Assembly (NCBI GenBank): GCA_024036415.1
Contig: JAMWET010000033.1
Span: 1-64,000 of the forward strand
DNA length: 64,000 nt
Reading direction: 5' to 3'
DNA from: Prochilodus magdalenae
Taxonomy: Eukaryota > Chordata > Actinopteri > Characiformes > Prochilodontidae
Shown here one piece after another: positions 12,586 to 23,091 of the stretch. The first letter of the stretch is position 1; each line of letters begins with the position of its first letter. The position numbers and the translations under genes were made by a program. The notes under the pieces were generated by a model. It did no database searches. It was given only the letters and a program-made list of their open reading frames with translations, and was not told the DNA's origin.

Positions 12586-12834
12586 ACCACCACTGTCCAA
12601 ACAACAATGTAACTCAGAAAATAGTGACTTTACAGGAGAGTTTAAAAACATTCTTAACCTTTAATGTTAGTTCATGTAAAGAGCTTTTAGTCAGTGAATT
12701 TGAAGCATCTCTATTAGCCCAGTCATCATGCAGTTTTCAGACAACACAAAAAACAGCCGTCATGTTGAAACGATGCAGAACATTAACAACGACTAAAATG
12801 GAGACGCGGGGCTGTCTTTGGACAGCAACGATAT
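12586..12834 (+). mobile_element. MITE family S, copy 2
   Basis: Starts CACTGTCCAAACAACAATG, contains GACTTTACAGGAGAG, and ends GTCTTTGGACAGCAACGATA. The two ends form an imperfect terminal inverted repeat (CTGTCCAAA against TTTGGACAG). The centre is diverged from the other copies. No coding capacity. Confidence 0.65.
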
Positions 12835-13275
12835 GTCAAGCTGACCTGTGGAGACTCTTTAACCGAGAGCAATGAGGAAAAGCTAGTTTGGGCTGTTTTG
12901 GACACAGAGCATTTCACCACTTTCCCTGTTTACTATTATACCTGTCAGGGTTGAAGTAGTTGTCGCTCATCTCCGTTGCTCACATTCTCTTCCATCGCCC
13001 TCTTGTGTTCACCTGTTAGTCAAATACACTAACCTGCTCCGTCTAAGAAGCTGCTTTCTACGCAAACTAGATGTGGCACACCTCACGTTTGAAAAGGCGC
13101 CCCCTATCTGTGGCTTTGCGTGAGTCATCAAGGAAAAGCAGATTTACAACTAAATGAACCTCTAACTGTAAAAGGGCGAAGCATATTTTCGGTTCGCAGT
13201 TATTCTCATGGGGCCTCCTGGTGGCCGGGACCCAGAACTGCGGACCCTAAAGCCTATATGTCCCACCACGGATAA
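12835..13275. other. unique non-coding stretch
   Basis: Nothing recognised between the MITE and the SINE. Confidence 0.4.
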
Positions 13276-13464
13276 TATTTACATGTATGGCATTTACCTG
13301 ACGCTCTTATCCAGGACGACTTACAAGGTTAATCATATTACAGGTAGGCCAATGTACAGTTAGGAGTCCTGCCCAGGGACTCATAGTCAGCCATTCCAGT
13401 CTCACACATGTGGTGGTGGCTCCCTGGCGGGTGCTGGTGTTATCCGCTGAGCTACACCAACCAC
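13276..13464 (-). mobile_element. tRNA-derived SINE, copy 3
   Basis: Nearly full length. The minus-strand head is GGTTGGTGTAGCTCAGCGGA (A-box included) at the 13464 end. The tail carries GTCCTGGATAAGAGCGTCAG at the 13276 side, the shape of the LINE-derived 3' tail seen in many teleost SINEs. The B-box region is damaged by a deletion near 13400. Confidence 0.8.
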
Positions 13465-14092
13465 CTAGGTGTTATACATCACCACAGTACTAGACCAACT
13501 TTCCTTGGCCCACAGTTGCAGGCCTGAGCTGTGAGGAGATTAATCAGCGTCCTAGCATGAAAACTGGCACTCCTGCAACCTGTAGCTGTCTTGAGGTGTT
13601 ACAGCCCCTCAACAGACTCAGTGACCCAAGGCTAAAAAGTGAGGGTCTGAATATGCATGATACTGGCCTCACTCTCAAACTAGCCCAGTGACCACAGCTG
13701 TCAGATTTGGCAGTACAGCTGTGGAGAGTGACTGGGACTGTCCTGACAGGGACGGTTGTGGGTCAGGAGCATGTGTGTGTGCACATAAGGAACAGAGATG
13801 GTCTTGGTGGGGAGGGTGGATGTTGCTGTTTGGGGGTGAGGGGGGAGGTTATGAATGGGCCACAGCTGCAGGCCGGAGTGCTTTAGCTGCACAGACAGCT
13901 GAAGGATGAGGAGGAAATGATTGAAATAAACTGCGTGTGATGCGCGGCGCCTCTCTGCGCGTGAGCACTCTGCCGCGACCCCTCACACATCTGGCCCCCG
14001 AGACGCACGCCCTGTTGACGTAACGGACATAAATATTTAAAAGAGCGGAAAAGGTCAGCGGGTTGATTCATGCAGGAGCCGTGTGTGAGAAA
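13465..14092. other. non-coding stretch, nothing recognised
   Basis: Includes G-rich GGTGGGGAGGG-type words at about 13805-13850. Open frames on both strands have no domain. Confidence 0.35.
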
Positions 14093-14102
14093 CGGAGAGA
14101 AA

Positions 14103-14148
<46 letters not shown>

Positions 14149-14150
14149 CA
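14093..14150. repeat. (GA)n microsatellite
   Basis: Imperfect GA tract with GACA and GAAA interruptions. Confidence 0.93.
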
Positions 14151-14300
14151 GTGAAAAGCAGAAATGGTCCAGTGAGAGAAGAGTGTGATTTCCGTGGTGT
14201 CTATGTATACCTGCTAGACACGCACACGTGCAGTGTCATGGTTCTGTGGGAACCTTGTCCGGCCCTCATGAAGCATGAGTCAGCACTAGAGAATGGGAAG

Positions 14301-14333
14301 AACACACACACATACACACACACACACAGACAC

Positions 14334-14369
<36 letters not shown>
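14301..14369. repeat. (CA)n microsatellite
   Basis: Imperfect CA tract, about 69 bp, with CATA, CAGA and CGCA interruptions. Confidence 0.95.
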
Positions 14370-14370
<1 letters not shown>

Positions 14371-14732
14371 GGTCGAGCAGGAGCATTTTATCCGGTCTTT
14401 TGCAGGTCACTGGGCCTGCGTGGGAAAGGTTATGTTTGCTTTGGCATTGTCAACATGCCTCTAAGCACTCTCCGCAGCCTGAGCTGGCTTACTGTATGGC
14501 CACTGCAGAGCCGAGCACCTAGTATCCCCCAGCTGTGCCTTTTACGAGAGACTCATGGCCTAGAAATGTCAAATGCGCCATCACATACGCCGGTGTCTGG
14601 GACGAACTGGCTACTGATCCAGGGTCAGCATTTTGTCTTTCACGTCCCTTAAACAGTAAACACTATTCAAAAAGCTAGGAGTCAATATGAACCAATTGAG
14701 TGACACAAACATGGAAAGACTTATTCTAATAG

Positions 14733-14890
14733 GACGCTAGGGCTGCCCAAGTGGGGCCGCGTTGGTCCCTGACGACATTTCATTTGGCCCCTAATTCTAT
14801 TCTAAGCGCACCGTAACCCCACCCCCTAATGCAGGGGTGCACAACTCCAGTCCTGGAGTGCTGATCTCCAGTGCAGTTCTCAAAAACTGC
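14733..14890. mobile_element. possible hAT-like terminal fragments
   Basis: CTAGGGCTGCCCAAGTGGGG at about 14737 and CAGGGGTGCACAACTCCAG at about 14833 both resemble starts of hAT-type elements common in fish. No matching opposite end or 8-bp target duplication could be found by eye. Treat as a weak call. Confidence 0.3.
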
Positions 14891-15234
14891 AATAGAAACT
14901 ACTGTACCGGCAGATTAGCTTTAACCATCACCTGGGTGGCTGTTTAGCTGTAGCGTGAGAGGTAGACAGAGACGACCTCCCTAGTGACCCCACCCCCACA
15001 TAAATAACCCTTAACCTTTTCCCTTCCGTCCGACAAGGTATGACCCCGAGACTGAATAGCCTATTTACAAGCAGGATCAGGAAAAAAGCCCCCCAGACTA
15101 AGAATAAGCCCCCTCTGTGATGTTCTAGGGGTCTTTTAGTTACATGGAATTGGGTTCTTGGGTTGGCGTGACAGTTAAGTTGAACCGCAGCCCCTACACC
15201 GAGCAGCTGGACAAGCAGGGACTGCTCTTTGCTC

Positions 15235-15540
15235 ATTGTCTTACTGAGGAAAACTGATTGGCATGATGAACATTCAGGAGCTTGCACACTGCTGGACTGG
15301 CCTGGAGATTTGAATCCTCTGGAAAGCCTATGGGACTACCGGGAACAGTGAGTAAAACGCCAGGGAAGGCTTCCACCAAATCTGGACCAAGATTGGCTGA
15401 ACATTAATGTGGCCCACATCCAGAAACTTGTCCCATCCATGACAAGTCCAGTCACAGCTGTTACTGGTGCTGGTGGAGTGGTGTTACATGCTAGCAGGGA
15501 TGCTTCAGTCACAGGTGCCTCACTTTTTGTCCGGTGAGCT
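15235..15540 (+). pseudogene. Tc1-like family T, copy A: 3' part with remnant of the third catalytic motif
   Basis: The plus strand reads LLDWPGDLNPLESLWDY at about 15289-15340, which matches the Tc1 transposase segment around its third acidic catalytic residue (family pattern DWP..SPDLNPIE.LWD, here missing a few residues). After a gap come HIQKLVPSM-like residues, then the element end GTCACAGGTGCCTCACTTTT and TTGTCCGGTGAGCT. The 5' part is missing. Related copies lie at 15700, 25493, 35428, 40610 and 48462. This is the only T copy here that keeps the third motif; it is inactive. Confidence 0.65.
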
Positions 15541-15699
15541 TATGCATTTTAGGCCAAAACATGATCTTAGATTAATCATTTCTTCCATTTAGTAAAGTGT
15601 TAAGATGCCTCAGATATCAGTCACCACCACTGTGAACGTTCCTGAGTGAAATAGTTTCTCTGGAATAAAGCATTTCACTTCAAACCACTCTAAATGTCT
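15541..15699 (+). mobile_element. repeat family R, copy 1 (partial)
   Basis: Contains ATGCATTTTAGGCCAAAACA, CATGATCTTAGATTAA and TTTCTCTGGAATAAAGCATT, all of which recur at 25927-26100. It is cut off near 15699, where family T sequence resumes. Confidence 0.6.
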
Positions 15700-16585
15700 A
15701 TGACGGGATCCATAGATTGGGAAGAGGTGGTACAGTGCAGGCAATAATAATAATAATAATAATACATTTTATTTCATAGGCGCCTTTCTGTCACTCAAGG
15801 ACACCTTACAAATGTGCAAATTAAACAATACATATGAAAAAATAAAGATAAAAAAACACAACATTAAGAACAGGTTAAAATAAGAAAATACACAATGATC
15901 AAATGGAGAATGCAAGTTTAAACAGGTGAGTTTTGAGTGCGGATTTGAATTGTAAAAAAGTGAGTTAATATTTCTTAAATCAGGTGGTAAGGAGTTCCAG
16001 AGTTGGGGAGCAGAGCGGCTGAAAGCTCTGCTCCCCATGGTGCTGAGGCGAGCAGTGGGGACAGCCAGGTGGATGGAAAAGGATGATCTGAGGGAGCGAG
16101 AGGGAACAACAACATGAAGAAGAGTAGAGAAATATGGTGGAGAAAGATTGCGAATGGCCTTGAAGGTGAGCAGAAGGATTTTGTAGTTGATACGGAACTT
16201 AACCGGGAGCCAATGGAGCTGTTGGAGGACAGGAGTGATGTGATGGAAGGTGGGGGTTCTAGTAATGATACGGGCAGCTGAATTCTGGACCAGTTGAAGC
16301 TTATGGCTCGTTCCATGTGTGGGAAATGGCTCCAGAGCACATGTTAATGATTGGCTAAAAGGAGTGACTGAGCATTTGGGCGTGTCAAAGACCATAGTGG
16401 AAGTAGCTGAATCTACAGGTGTATGGAAGCATACAGGGATGGTCCACACACAGGGAACTGTCCTCGGAATTGTGTCAGGGAAGGCATCCACCAAATCTGC
16501 CCCAACTGCACAATTTTTTGATGCACTCTCTGAACACTGATGTGGCCTCCATCCAGAAGCTTCTCTAGTCCATGCCAAATCCATT
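15700..16585 (+). mobile_element. Tc1-like family T, copy B, split by a LINE
   Basis: The left piece (15700-15740, GACGGGATCC to GGTACAGTGCAGG) and the right piece (16304-16585, CTCGTTCCATGTGTGG onward) are contiguous in copies E (40610) and F (48462), read on their minus strand. The LINE at 15741-16303 therefore landed inside this copy. The right piece carries GTAGCTGAATCTACAGGTG, coding for a transposase helix-turn-helix-like VAESTGVWK. It lacks the catalytic core. Confidence 0.7.
15741..16303 (-). pseudogene. 5'-truncated LINE, reverse transcriptase C-terminal end
   Basis: The minus-strand frame reads LQLVQNSAARIITRTPTF, then ITPVLQQLHWLPVKFRI, KILLLTFKAIRNLSPPY, SRSLRSSF and WNSLPPDLRNI. 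This is the conserved C-terminal region after the polymerase core in fish L2/CR1-group LINEs. The element ends with GAAAGGCGCCTATGAAATAA and an ATT-type tail (AATAATAAT on the plus strand at 15743-15761). Full elements are several kb and this is about 560 bp, so it is a typical 5' truncation from target-primed reverse transcription. The longer 271-residue open frame (15769-16584) begins in flanking T sequence by chance. The clade call is by motif only. Confidence 0.85.
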
Positions 16586-16830
16586 CCTGACTAAAACAGT
16601 TTCTCTGGAATGAAGCATTTCACTTCAAATAGCTCGGAATGCTTAGTAGTGATTCAATTCTACAGCAGTAGTGAAAACATAGGTGGAATTCCCCTTTAGT
16701 AAAGGTTTCAAAACTCATTTACAATGGAAGACAATGCTAAGGCCAGAGAAACTGCTGTTGGTGGCAATTAACCGTATCCCACCAATGTGAAAGTTAGAGA
16801 TTAGGTTCAAAAACTCCAAACTCCAAATTT
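16586..16830 (+). mobile_element. repeat family R, copy 2
   Basis: Matches 26040-26290: TTTCTCTGGAATGAAGCATT, GGAATTCCCCTTTAGTAAAG and GAAACTGC...GGCAAT...CCGTAT in the same order. The junction with family T is at CCAAATCC/ATTCCTGACT, so the start of R and the end of T copy B are deleted. Confidence 0.65.
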
Positions 16831-18224
16831 CCATATTGACCATGGTAATTTTGACAATGCTGTACAGGAAGCGTAAGGGGCGATGTGGCTTCTATTGTTT
16901 ACTTGCACTGTGAACAGAAATTTGTGATATTTTGTGAAAGGTTATGGGCAGAAGTTGTCCCGTCATGTGTAACAGTCACTTTTAAGTGCCGGCATTGAGC
17001 GCATGCGGGCTGTATGTCGTGAGCGAGAGAGGGAGTACAAGGCTAACGGTTATATAAGTACGGCACGCGGAATGGTTACGGGGGTTTTTGTAACCTGTAT
17101 GTTCTGCTGCAGTGTTGTCTGGGATTGTAACCATGAGGTGTGGGTGCTCCTCTGCCCAGTAAATGGTGCAGTAAGTACTCTGAACGGCCGTGTCTCGCCT
17201 GGATTTCTTTGTGGAGGTCGGGGAAAGCAGCTAACCCCCTGTTGCATCTCCCTCCCTGGGAGCCATCACCCAACTACTGGGTACGTTACACATGTACCTT
17301 CAAAACAGAACCTCTGTAAGACTCTATAATGGAATTATGGAATATCTGAAGTTTATGGAGAGGACCATGTCTGGAAACCCTCCTCCTGCCAATCTGATGC
17401 CTTAGAAATGCCCGTCTGTTTCCTGATGCAACGTTTTTGTACCACCCCACTACTCCATCTTCCGTCTGATCATCAAAAAGTGAGGTCACAAAACCACAAA
17501 GTCTCTCCTCATGCTATGTGGATGGCATAGTCCAACCTTGCGAAATGCTCTATAAATCAAGATCCAGGGCTTTTCAGTCCTAGATTGTGCAGTCAGTTAC
17601 ATCAACAGGTCAGTTAACAATTAGCCATTATGAAGTACAGGGCAGGAAACTGGATTCAGATTTGAAGACCTCTGCTGATTTATATGGATATGGAATAATT
17701 ATTATAACTGTAAATTTAATGTTATATTAATCAATAGATATATCATTTATTGGAATCATTTTAAACCCCACCCCTTCATGGAAACAATTATTTTTGTATA
17801 CTACACTACTTATGTAAATAAATTAGTGATATAAGATCATGTAAAAAATTTTAGAACCCATAAGGCTATAAGACCCCTATAGGTTTAAATAATGTAGGAA
17901 GCTTTTAAAAATGAGTCTTGAATGTGTAGGTACCACTGTTCCAGGGCCCCCTGTCTGCTACTCATTCTCCTCATAGATGAGTTATGTGGTGCATGGTGGT
18001 CCCGGTTGGAGGTTGGATGGTGGTGCTTTGTAACATATGAGTATACTGTGTCTTTCCCATTAAAGGCAGACAATGGAGGGGTCACACAAACTGATGCGGG
18101 GTATAGAACGTAGTAAGAAGGCACCAAGAATGTGCCTGCCACACTGCGTGTGGGTGGGGGTGTGTGTGTGGGTGATTTGGTGGTGATTCCTGAGATAAAT
18201 AAGAAAATCAGTCAATCAAAAAGG
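16831..18224. other. unique non-coding stretch
   Basis: No repeat family or exon recognised. Short open frames of 60-110 residues occur on both strands without domains. About 17690-17880 is AT-rich. Confidence 0.4.
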
Positions 18225-18615
18225 GACCTTTAAAGCTAAGCTGTTGCTATGGGGTTGCTATGGTATTGGAGATTATTGATAGGGTGTTTCTGTGTGGTTG
18301 CTATGGTTTCCCTGATGGTTGCTAGGGTGTCGCTAGGTGGTTGCTGCACTATTGCAGGTTAATGATAGGGTGTTGCTTAGTGGCTGCTTTGGCATATGGT
18401 TGCTAGGGTGTTGCTAGATGGTTGTTGTGGTATCTCTGATGGTTGCTAGGGTGTTGGTCGGTGGTTAATGTAGTATTGCAGATGATTGATAGGATATTGG
18501 TAGGTGGTTGCTGTGGTATCCCTTATGGATGCTGGAGTTTTGCTCTGTGGTTGCTATGGCATCCCTGATGGTTGCTTGGGGTTGTCAGGTGGATGCTGGT
18601 TGTTGTCTGGTTTGT
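18225..18615. repeat. irregular GGTTGCTAGGGTGTT minisatellite
   Basis: Repeated words TGGTTGCTATGGTATCCCTG and GGTTGCTAGGGTGTTGCTAG occur about ten times with an irregular period of about 35-60 bp. A common kind of teleost minisatellite. Confidence 0.85.
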
Positions 18616-19744
18616 TAATTGATGTCTATCATTGTAATAAAAACCGGGTGCACAAATATAGTAGTAGTAGTTGTAGTTTAAAGATGATTGTACCAGTCGT
18701 TCCATTTTGCAACAGTGCTGATATCTTGACTGATGAAATCCGGCAGACAGTAACTTTATCAGTGGTGTGCAAAATAACCAAAGGTAAACAACAGCAGCAT
18801 GGCAGCCGGTGACTACTAGCATCCATTACGTGTAGGTGCACTACTATGTTTGGTCGAATGGCTACTTTAACCTTCGAGTCAGGTTTGGTGTGAAGACCAG
18901 TATTCCCAGATCCACTATTTTAGATTACACAGTGCTGGAGAGGCAAAACTGTTGTGGCCACCCCTCCACATATAGTATCGGTCAGACACTGTTAGATGTT
19001 GGTCGGTGAGGAATTCCGCATGTCCCAGCTGCTTGCGTTGCAGGTTGATAAAAGTTGCTGCAGTACAAAGAGAAAGGGAAACTATTCCGACTGGAATTTC
19101 TTCTCAAGGACACTGACCCAGTGCCGTTTGTGTAGGCACATCCCTCTGCCCTGTTCATTTAGTCTCTGTGCATAGAGAGAGAGAGAGGGAGAGAAGGCCC
19201 CAGAGAGGACCTAATGATCTTTGTGAAAATAATATATAATGTTTATTTTTAATATTATTTAATATTTTCTGTATGTTTGTTGGACACAAGCGTTGTATTA
19301 CTACCCCCTTCGTTTCATTGTTAACCATCTACCAGTTCAACTAACTACAAACATACTGTGACCTCTTGGCAAAGAAAGAGACACGGGATGCAAAGAGCCT
19401 TTAGGTAATACTGTTTAACTGAACACGTAGGCAGTGGAGAAGCCACCACCCAGCGCTGGCAAAATGGCTGTCATGCAGGCAGGCTTACTGCACAACTCTA
19501 CTTGATGGTGGACACCAACACTGCATCCCTTAGCACAGCATCACTTATGTGAGCATGAATAACATTGGTAATTCGATTCACAATGGACCACATTCTGGAC
19601 TGTAAGGACAGAGACACGCTTTCAGGACACTCTTCAATCCCAGGGTAACACGTGGCGGACCAAAAACGCTAGCCTACATCCGAGTAAATAAATGGTTCGG
19701 TGTCACATTGATTGGTATCCGAGGGGACGTGGTGTTTGTGATCA
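18616..19744. other. non-coding stretch, nothing recognised
   Basis: Short GA tract at about 19168-19192. Several open frames without domains. Confidence 0.4.
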
Positions 19745-20590
19745 TCAGACCATGGAGCCTCAGAAAGTTTAATCTACAGGGTTTGTCCTGAGAGATGTAA
19801 TAAAAGATGAACTCACTTTATGATCGGGGGGATCATGTTTTAGAGGAAATAGACTCTTTTCTTTTCGAGGGTAGCGTACAACAGATTGGCTAAACCGTAT
19901 TTCAGCGTTGTAACTGGAGCAGCGTAGGCAAGCAGGCAGCTCTAAAACAGGGGATACAGGTAATATTACAAAGTGTGGGCTGTAGTGATATGTAGTGGGG
20001 CATGTTTTCATCAGAATGAGCCCGCAGAAAGTTAAACTCTACAAGGTATGACAGAAATGAATAAAATGATGAACTTGCTACAGATCGCCAGTTTTAGATG
20101 TGAATGGACCCGAGAGTAAGCTAACAGCTTATTAGGACTAACCGTTATCTCAGGGAACAACAGAGCATGCTTAGCAGCCGGTATTTTAGCCAGCAGCTAG
20201 ACTAGCCCTCTAAACAGTGGGATACAGTAATTAAAAGCTCGAAGGTAAAATGTGGGTGTTAGAGATGGTGTAGTGGGGCGTCCTGTTGTTTCATCAGAAT
20301 GAAGCCTCAGACAAGTTAAATATTACAGGTTCTGAAGATTAATAAAAGATGAACTCACTTTTTACGAGGATATCAGTTTAGACGTGAAAAATAGCCCGAG
20401 GGAGGAGCTACACATGCTAGGCCCTAACCAAATCTTCAGCGTGAATACTGTGGCTCGCACCAGCGTTTAGCAGCAAGCTAGCTCTAAACAACAGTGGATA
20501 GACAGTAGTAAAACAGTCCTGAGTGTAATTGTCGAGGGTAACTGGTCATGGGACTGTATTAGGTTACTACACTGTAGATCAGGACTGTCA
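19745..20590. repeat. diverged tandem array of the 231-bp unit (indel-rich)
   Basis: Three or more copies of the unit also found at 54811-55272. The marker word GCCTCAGAAAGTTTAA or its variants fall at about 19756, 20019 and 20305, giving periods of 263 and 286 instead of 231. The extra length is made of many scattered 1-4 base insertions. Confidence 0.8.
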
Positions 20591-21669
20591 GTTCCTGTAC
20601 CTGTATACATCACATATAGGGGGTGTATATCAGTAGTGGCAGTACATACTACTGTAGCGTGGCAGTCTGCAAGTTATAGGTAGAGTAACATTTGAAAATA
20701 CAGCCCATTGAAATCCTGTCACGCCCACCCGCCGCACTTATATTTAAGCCCCATCATCCCATGATGCAACGCCCATCTGCACGGACGCACCTGAAAGTTC
20801 ACTACCACACTTAAAACACACAATAGTTGACACATTGTTTGTCTAGTGAGCTTATTAATATAAAATTATTAATTGTGCCAGTAGGAACTACTAACAACGC
20901 AAGCTTTTTATAGCATAATAATTGTATTTTAATGTAACATTATTTTAATTCTGATCTCCCAGAATTCAGTGCAACTGAATCACCACCTAACCGCTGACTC
21001 GTTCATTACCCCTCTACAACCTAGGACTTGATTTGGGCCTGTGGGTTATTTATTATTCGGCTTTCTCTGCACACACTTTTTGTTTCTCCTTTCATCCCTT
21101 GTCTTTCTTCTCTGACAAGGTGAAACAGTTCCCACAATGGCCGCCCCTGTGTGAGTCTCCTCGCTGCTGCCAAAGAAACATCTGCCCAGCCCTGTCAGCT
21201 GGAGACAAACAGGGCACTGAAGTCCCTCAGCAGCCAAACAGAGGGCCACACAAAGGCCTGGGGAGGAAGTGCTTCTGCTCTAATCCCCCATGTGCTCCCA
21301 GCTCACTCGGCCTGGGGGGCTAGAGCCCCCTCTGCTCCAGCACGCTGCCTGTACTCCTCCGCAAACTTGTTTGTTCAGCTTCTTTTTTTCTTCTTCTCTC
21401 CATATTTCAAAGCTGCTCTCTAAATAGGAAGATTGGCTTCTTTTGAATGAGCACATTCGGACTTGTTGCCAGCGCTTCTTTTTAACACCCACCTGGGACA
21501 CTTGTTCAATACTCTGTACACACCTACACAACAGACGCCAACAGCATTCCGGTCATTGTGGAAGTGCTTTGATCTGTTCTGTTTTGAGCAGTCTTGTCTG
21601 GAACCCACTGAATGCCAGGGGTTAATAAAGCTGTTCTTACTAATGTCCTACTTAACACTATAGAATCAA
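20591..21669. other. unique stretch, no recognised gene
   Basis: About 21110-21360 is more GC-rich and free of repeats, with open frames on both strands (21033-21423) but no known domain. It could be a conserved non-coding element or an unrecognised exon; there is no direct support for either. Confidence 0.35.
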
Positions 21670-23091
21670 TAGCAGTAACTTAAGTGTAATGCGTTAGTGT
21701 ACTGCAACTTGTGTGCTGGTGTACAGTAACTCAGTAAGTGTAATGTGTTAGTGTGCTGTAAGTAGCGTGTTGGTGTACAGTAACTCAGTAAGTGTAATGT
21801 GTTAGTGTGCTGTAAGTAGCGTGTTGGTGTACAGTAACTCAGTAAGTGTAATGTGTTAGTGTGCTGTAAGTAGCGGGTTGGTGTACAGTAACTCAGTAAG
21901 TGTAATGTGTTAGTTGTGCTGTAAGTAGCGTGTTGGTGTAGTAACTCAGTAAACTCAGTAAGTGTACGTGTTGTTAGTGTGGGGTGTTGCTGTAAGTAGC
22001 GTGTTGGTGTACAGTAACTCAGTAAGTGTAATGTTGTTAGTGTAACTGCTGTAAGTAGCTGGTGTTGGTGTACAGTAACTCAGTAAGTGTGATGTGTTAG
22101 TGTACTGTAAGTAGTGTGTTGGTGTACAGTAACTCAGGTGTAAGTAAACTCTGTACGTTATGTGTTAGTGTACTGTAATAGTTAGTAGTGTTGGGTGTAC
22201 AGTAACTCAGTAAGTGTTATGTGTTAGTGTTCTGTAAGTAGCTTGTTGGTGTACAGTAACTCAGTAAGTGTGATGTGTTAGTGTGCTGTAAGTAGCGTGT
22301 TGGTGTACAGTAACTCAGTAAGTGTAATGTGTTAGTGTGCTGTAAGTAGTGTGTTGGTGTACAGTAACTCAGTAAGTGTAATGCGTTATCTCTTTAGTGT
22401 GCTGTAGTAGAGTGTGTTGGTGTACAGTAACTCAGTAAGTGTGATGTGTTAGTGTGCTGTAAGTAGCGTGTTGGTGTACAGTAACCAGTAAGTGTAAATG
22501 TGTTAGTGTGCTGTAAGTAGCGTGGTTGGTGTACAGTAAACTCAGTAAGTGTAATGTGTTAGTGTGCTGTACAGTAGCGTGTTGGTGTGTACAGTAAACT
22601 CAGTAAGTTTTTGTAATGTGTTAGTGTGCTATAAGTAGTGTGTTGGTGTGCAGTAACTCAGTAGGTGTAATGCGTTAGTGTGTGCTGTAAGTAGTTTGTT
22701 GGTGTGCAGTAACTCAGTAAGTGTAATGTGTTTAGTGTACACTGTAAGTAGTGTGTGTTGGTGTACAGTAACTCAGTAAAGTTTGGTAATGTGTTAGTGT
22801 GCTGTAAGTAGTGTGTTGTTGTACAGTAACTCAGTAAGTGTAATGTGTTAGTAGTATTGTAAGTAGTGTGTTGGTGTACAGTAACTCAGTAAGTGTAATG
22901 CGTTAGTGTGCTGTAAGTAGTGTGTTGGTGTACAGTAACTCAGTAAGTGTAATGCGTTAGTGTGCTGTAAGTAGTGTGTCGGTGTGCAGTAACTCAGTAA
23001 GTGTAATGTGTTAGTGTACTGTAAGTAGTGTGTTGGTGTACAGTAACTCAGTAAGTGTAATGTGTTAGTGTACTGTAAGTAGTGTGTTGGT
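21670..23091. repeat. 54-bp minisatellite, about 26 copies
   Basis: The unit runs GTAAGTGTAATGTGTTAGTG, TGCTGTAAGTAGCGTGTTGG, TGTACAGTAACTCA. Spacing is exactly 54 bp at 21734, 21788, 21842 and 21896. From about 21940 to 22800 units vary in length through small insertions and losses, then regular spacing returns to the end. Confidence 0.95.

Noticed and set aside
21670..23091. Regularly spaced 54-bp repeats that might suggest a CRISPR array
   Set aside because: The whole unit is conserved with no distinct repeat/spacer division and the context is a eukaryotic genome; it is a minisatellite.
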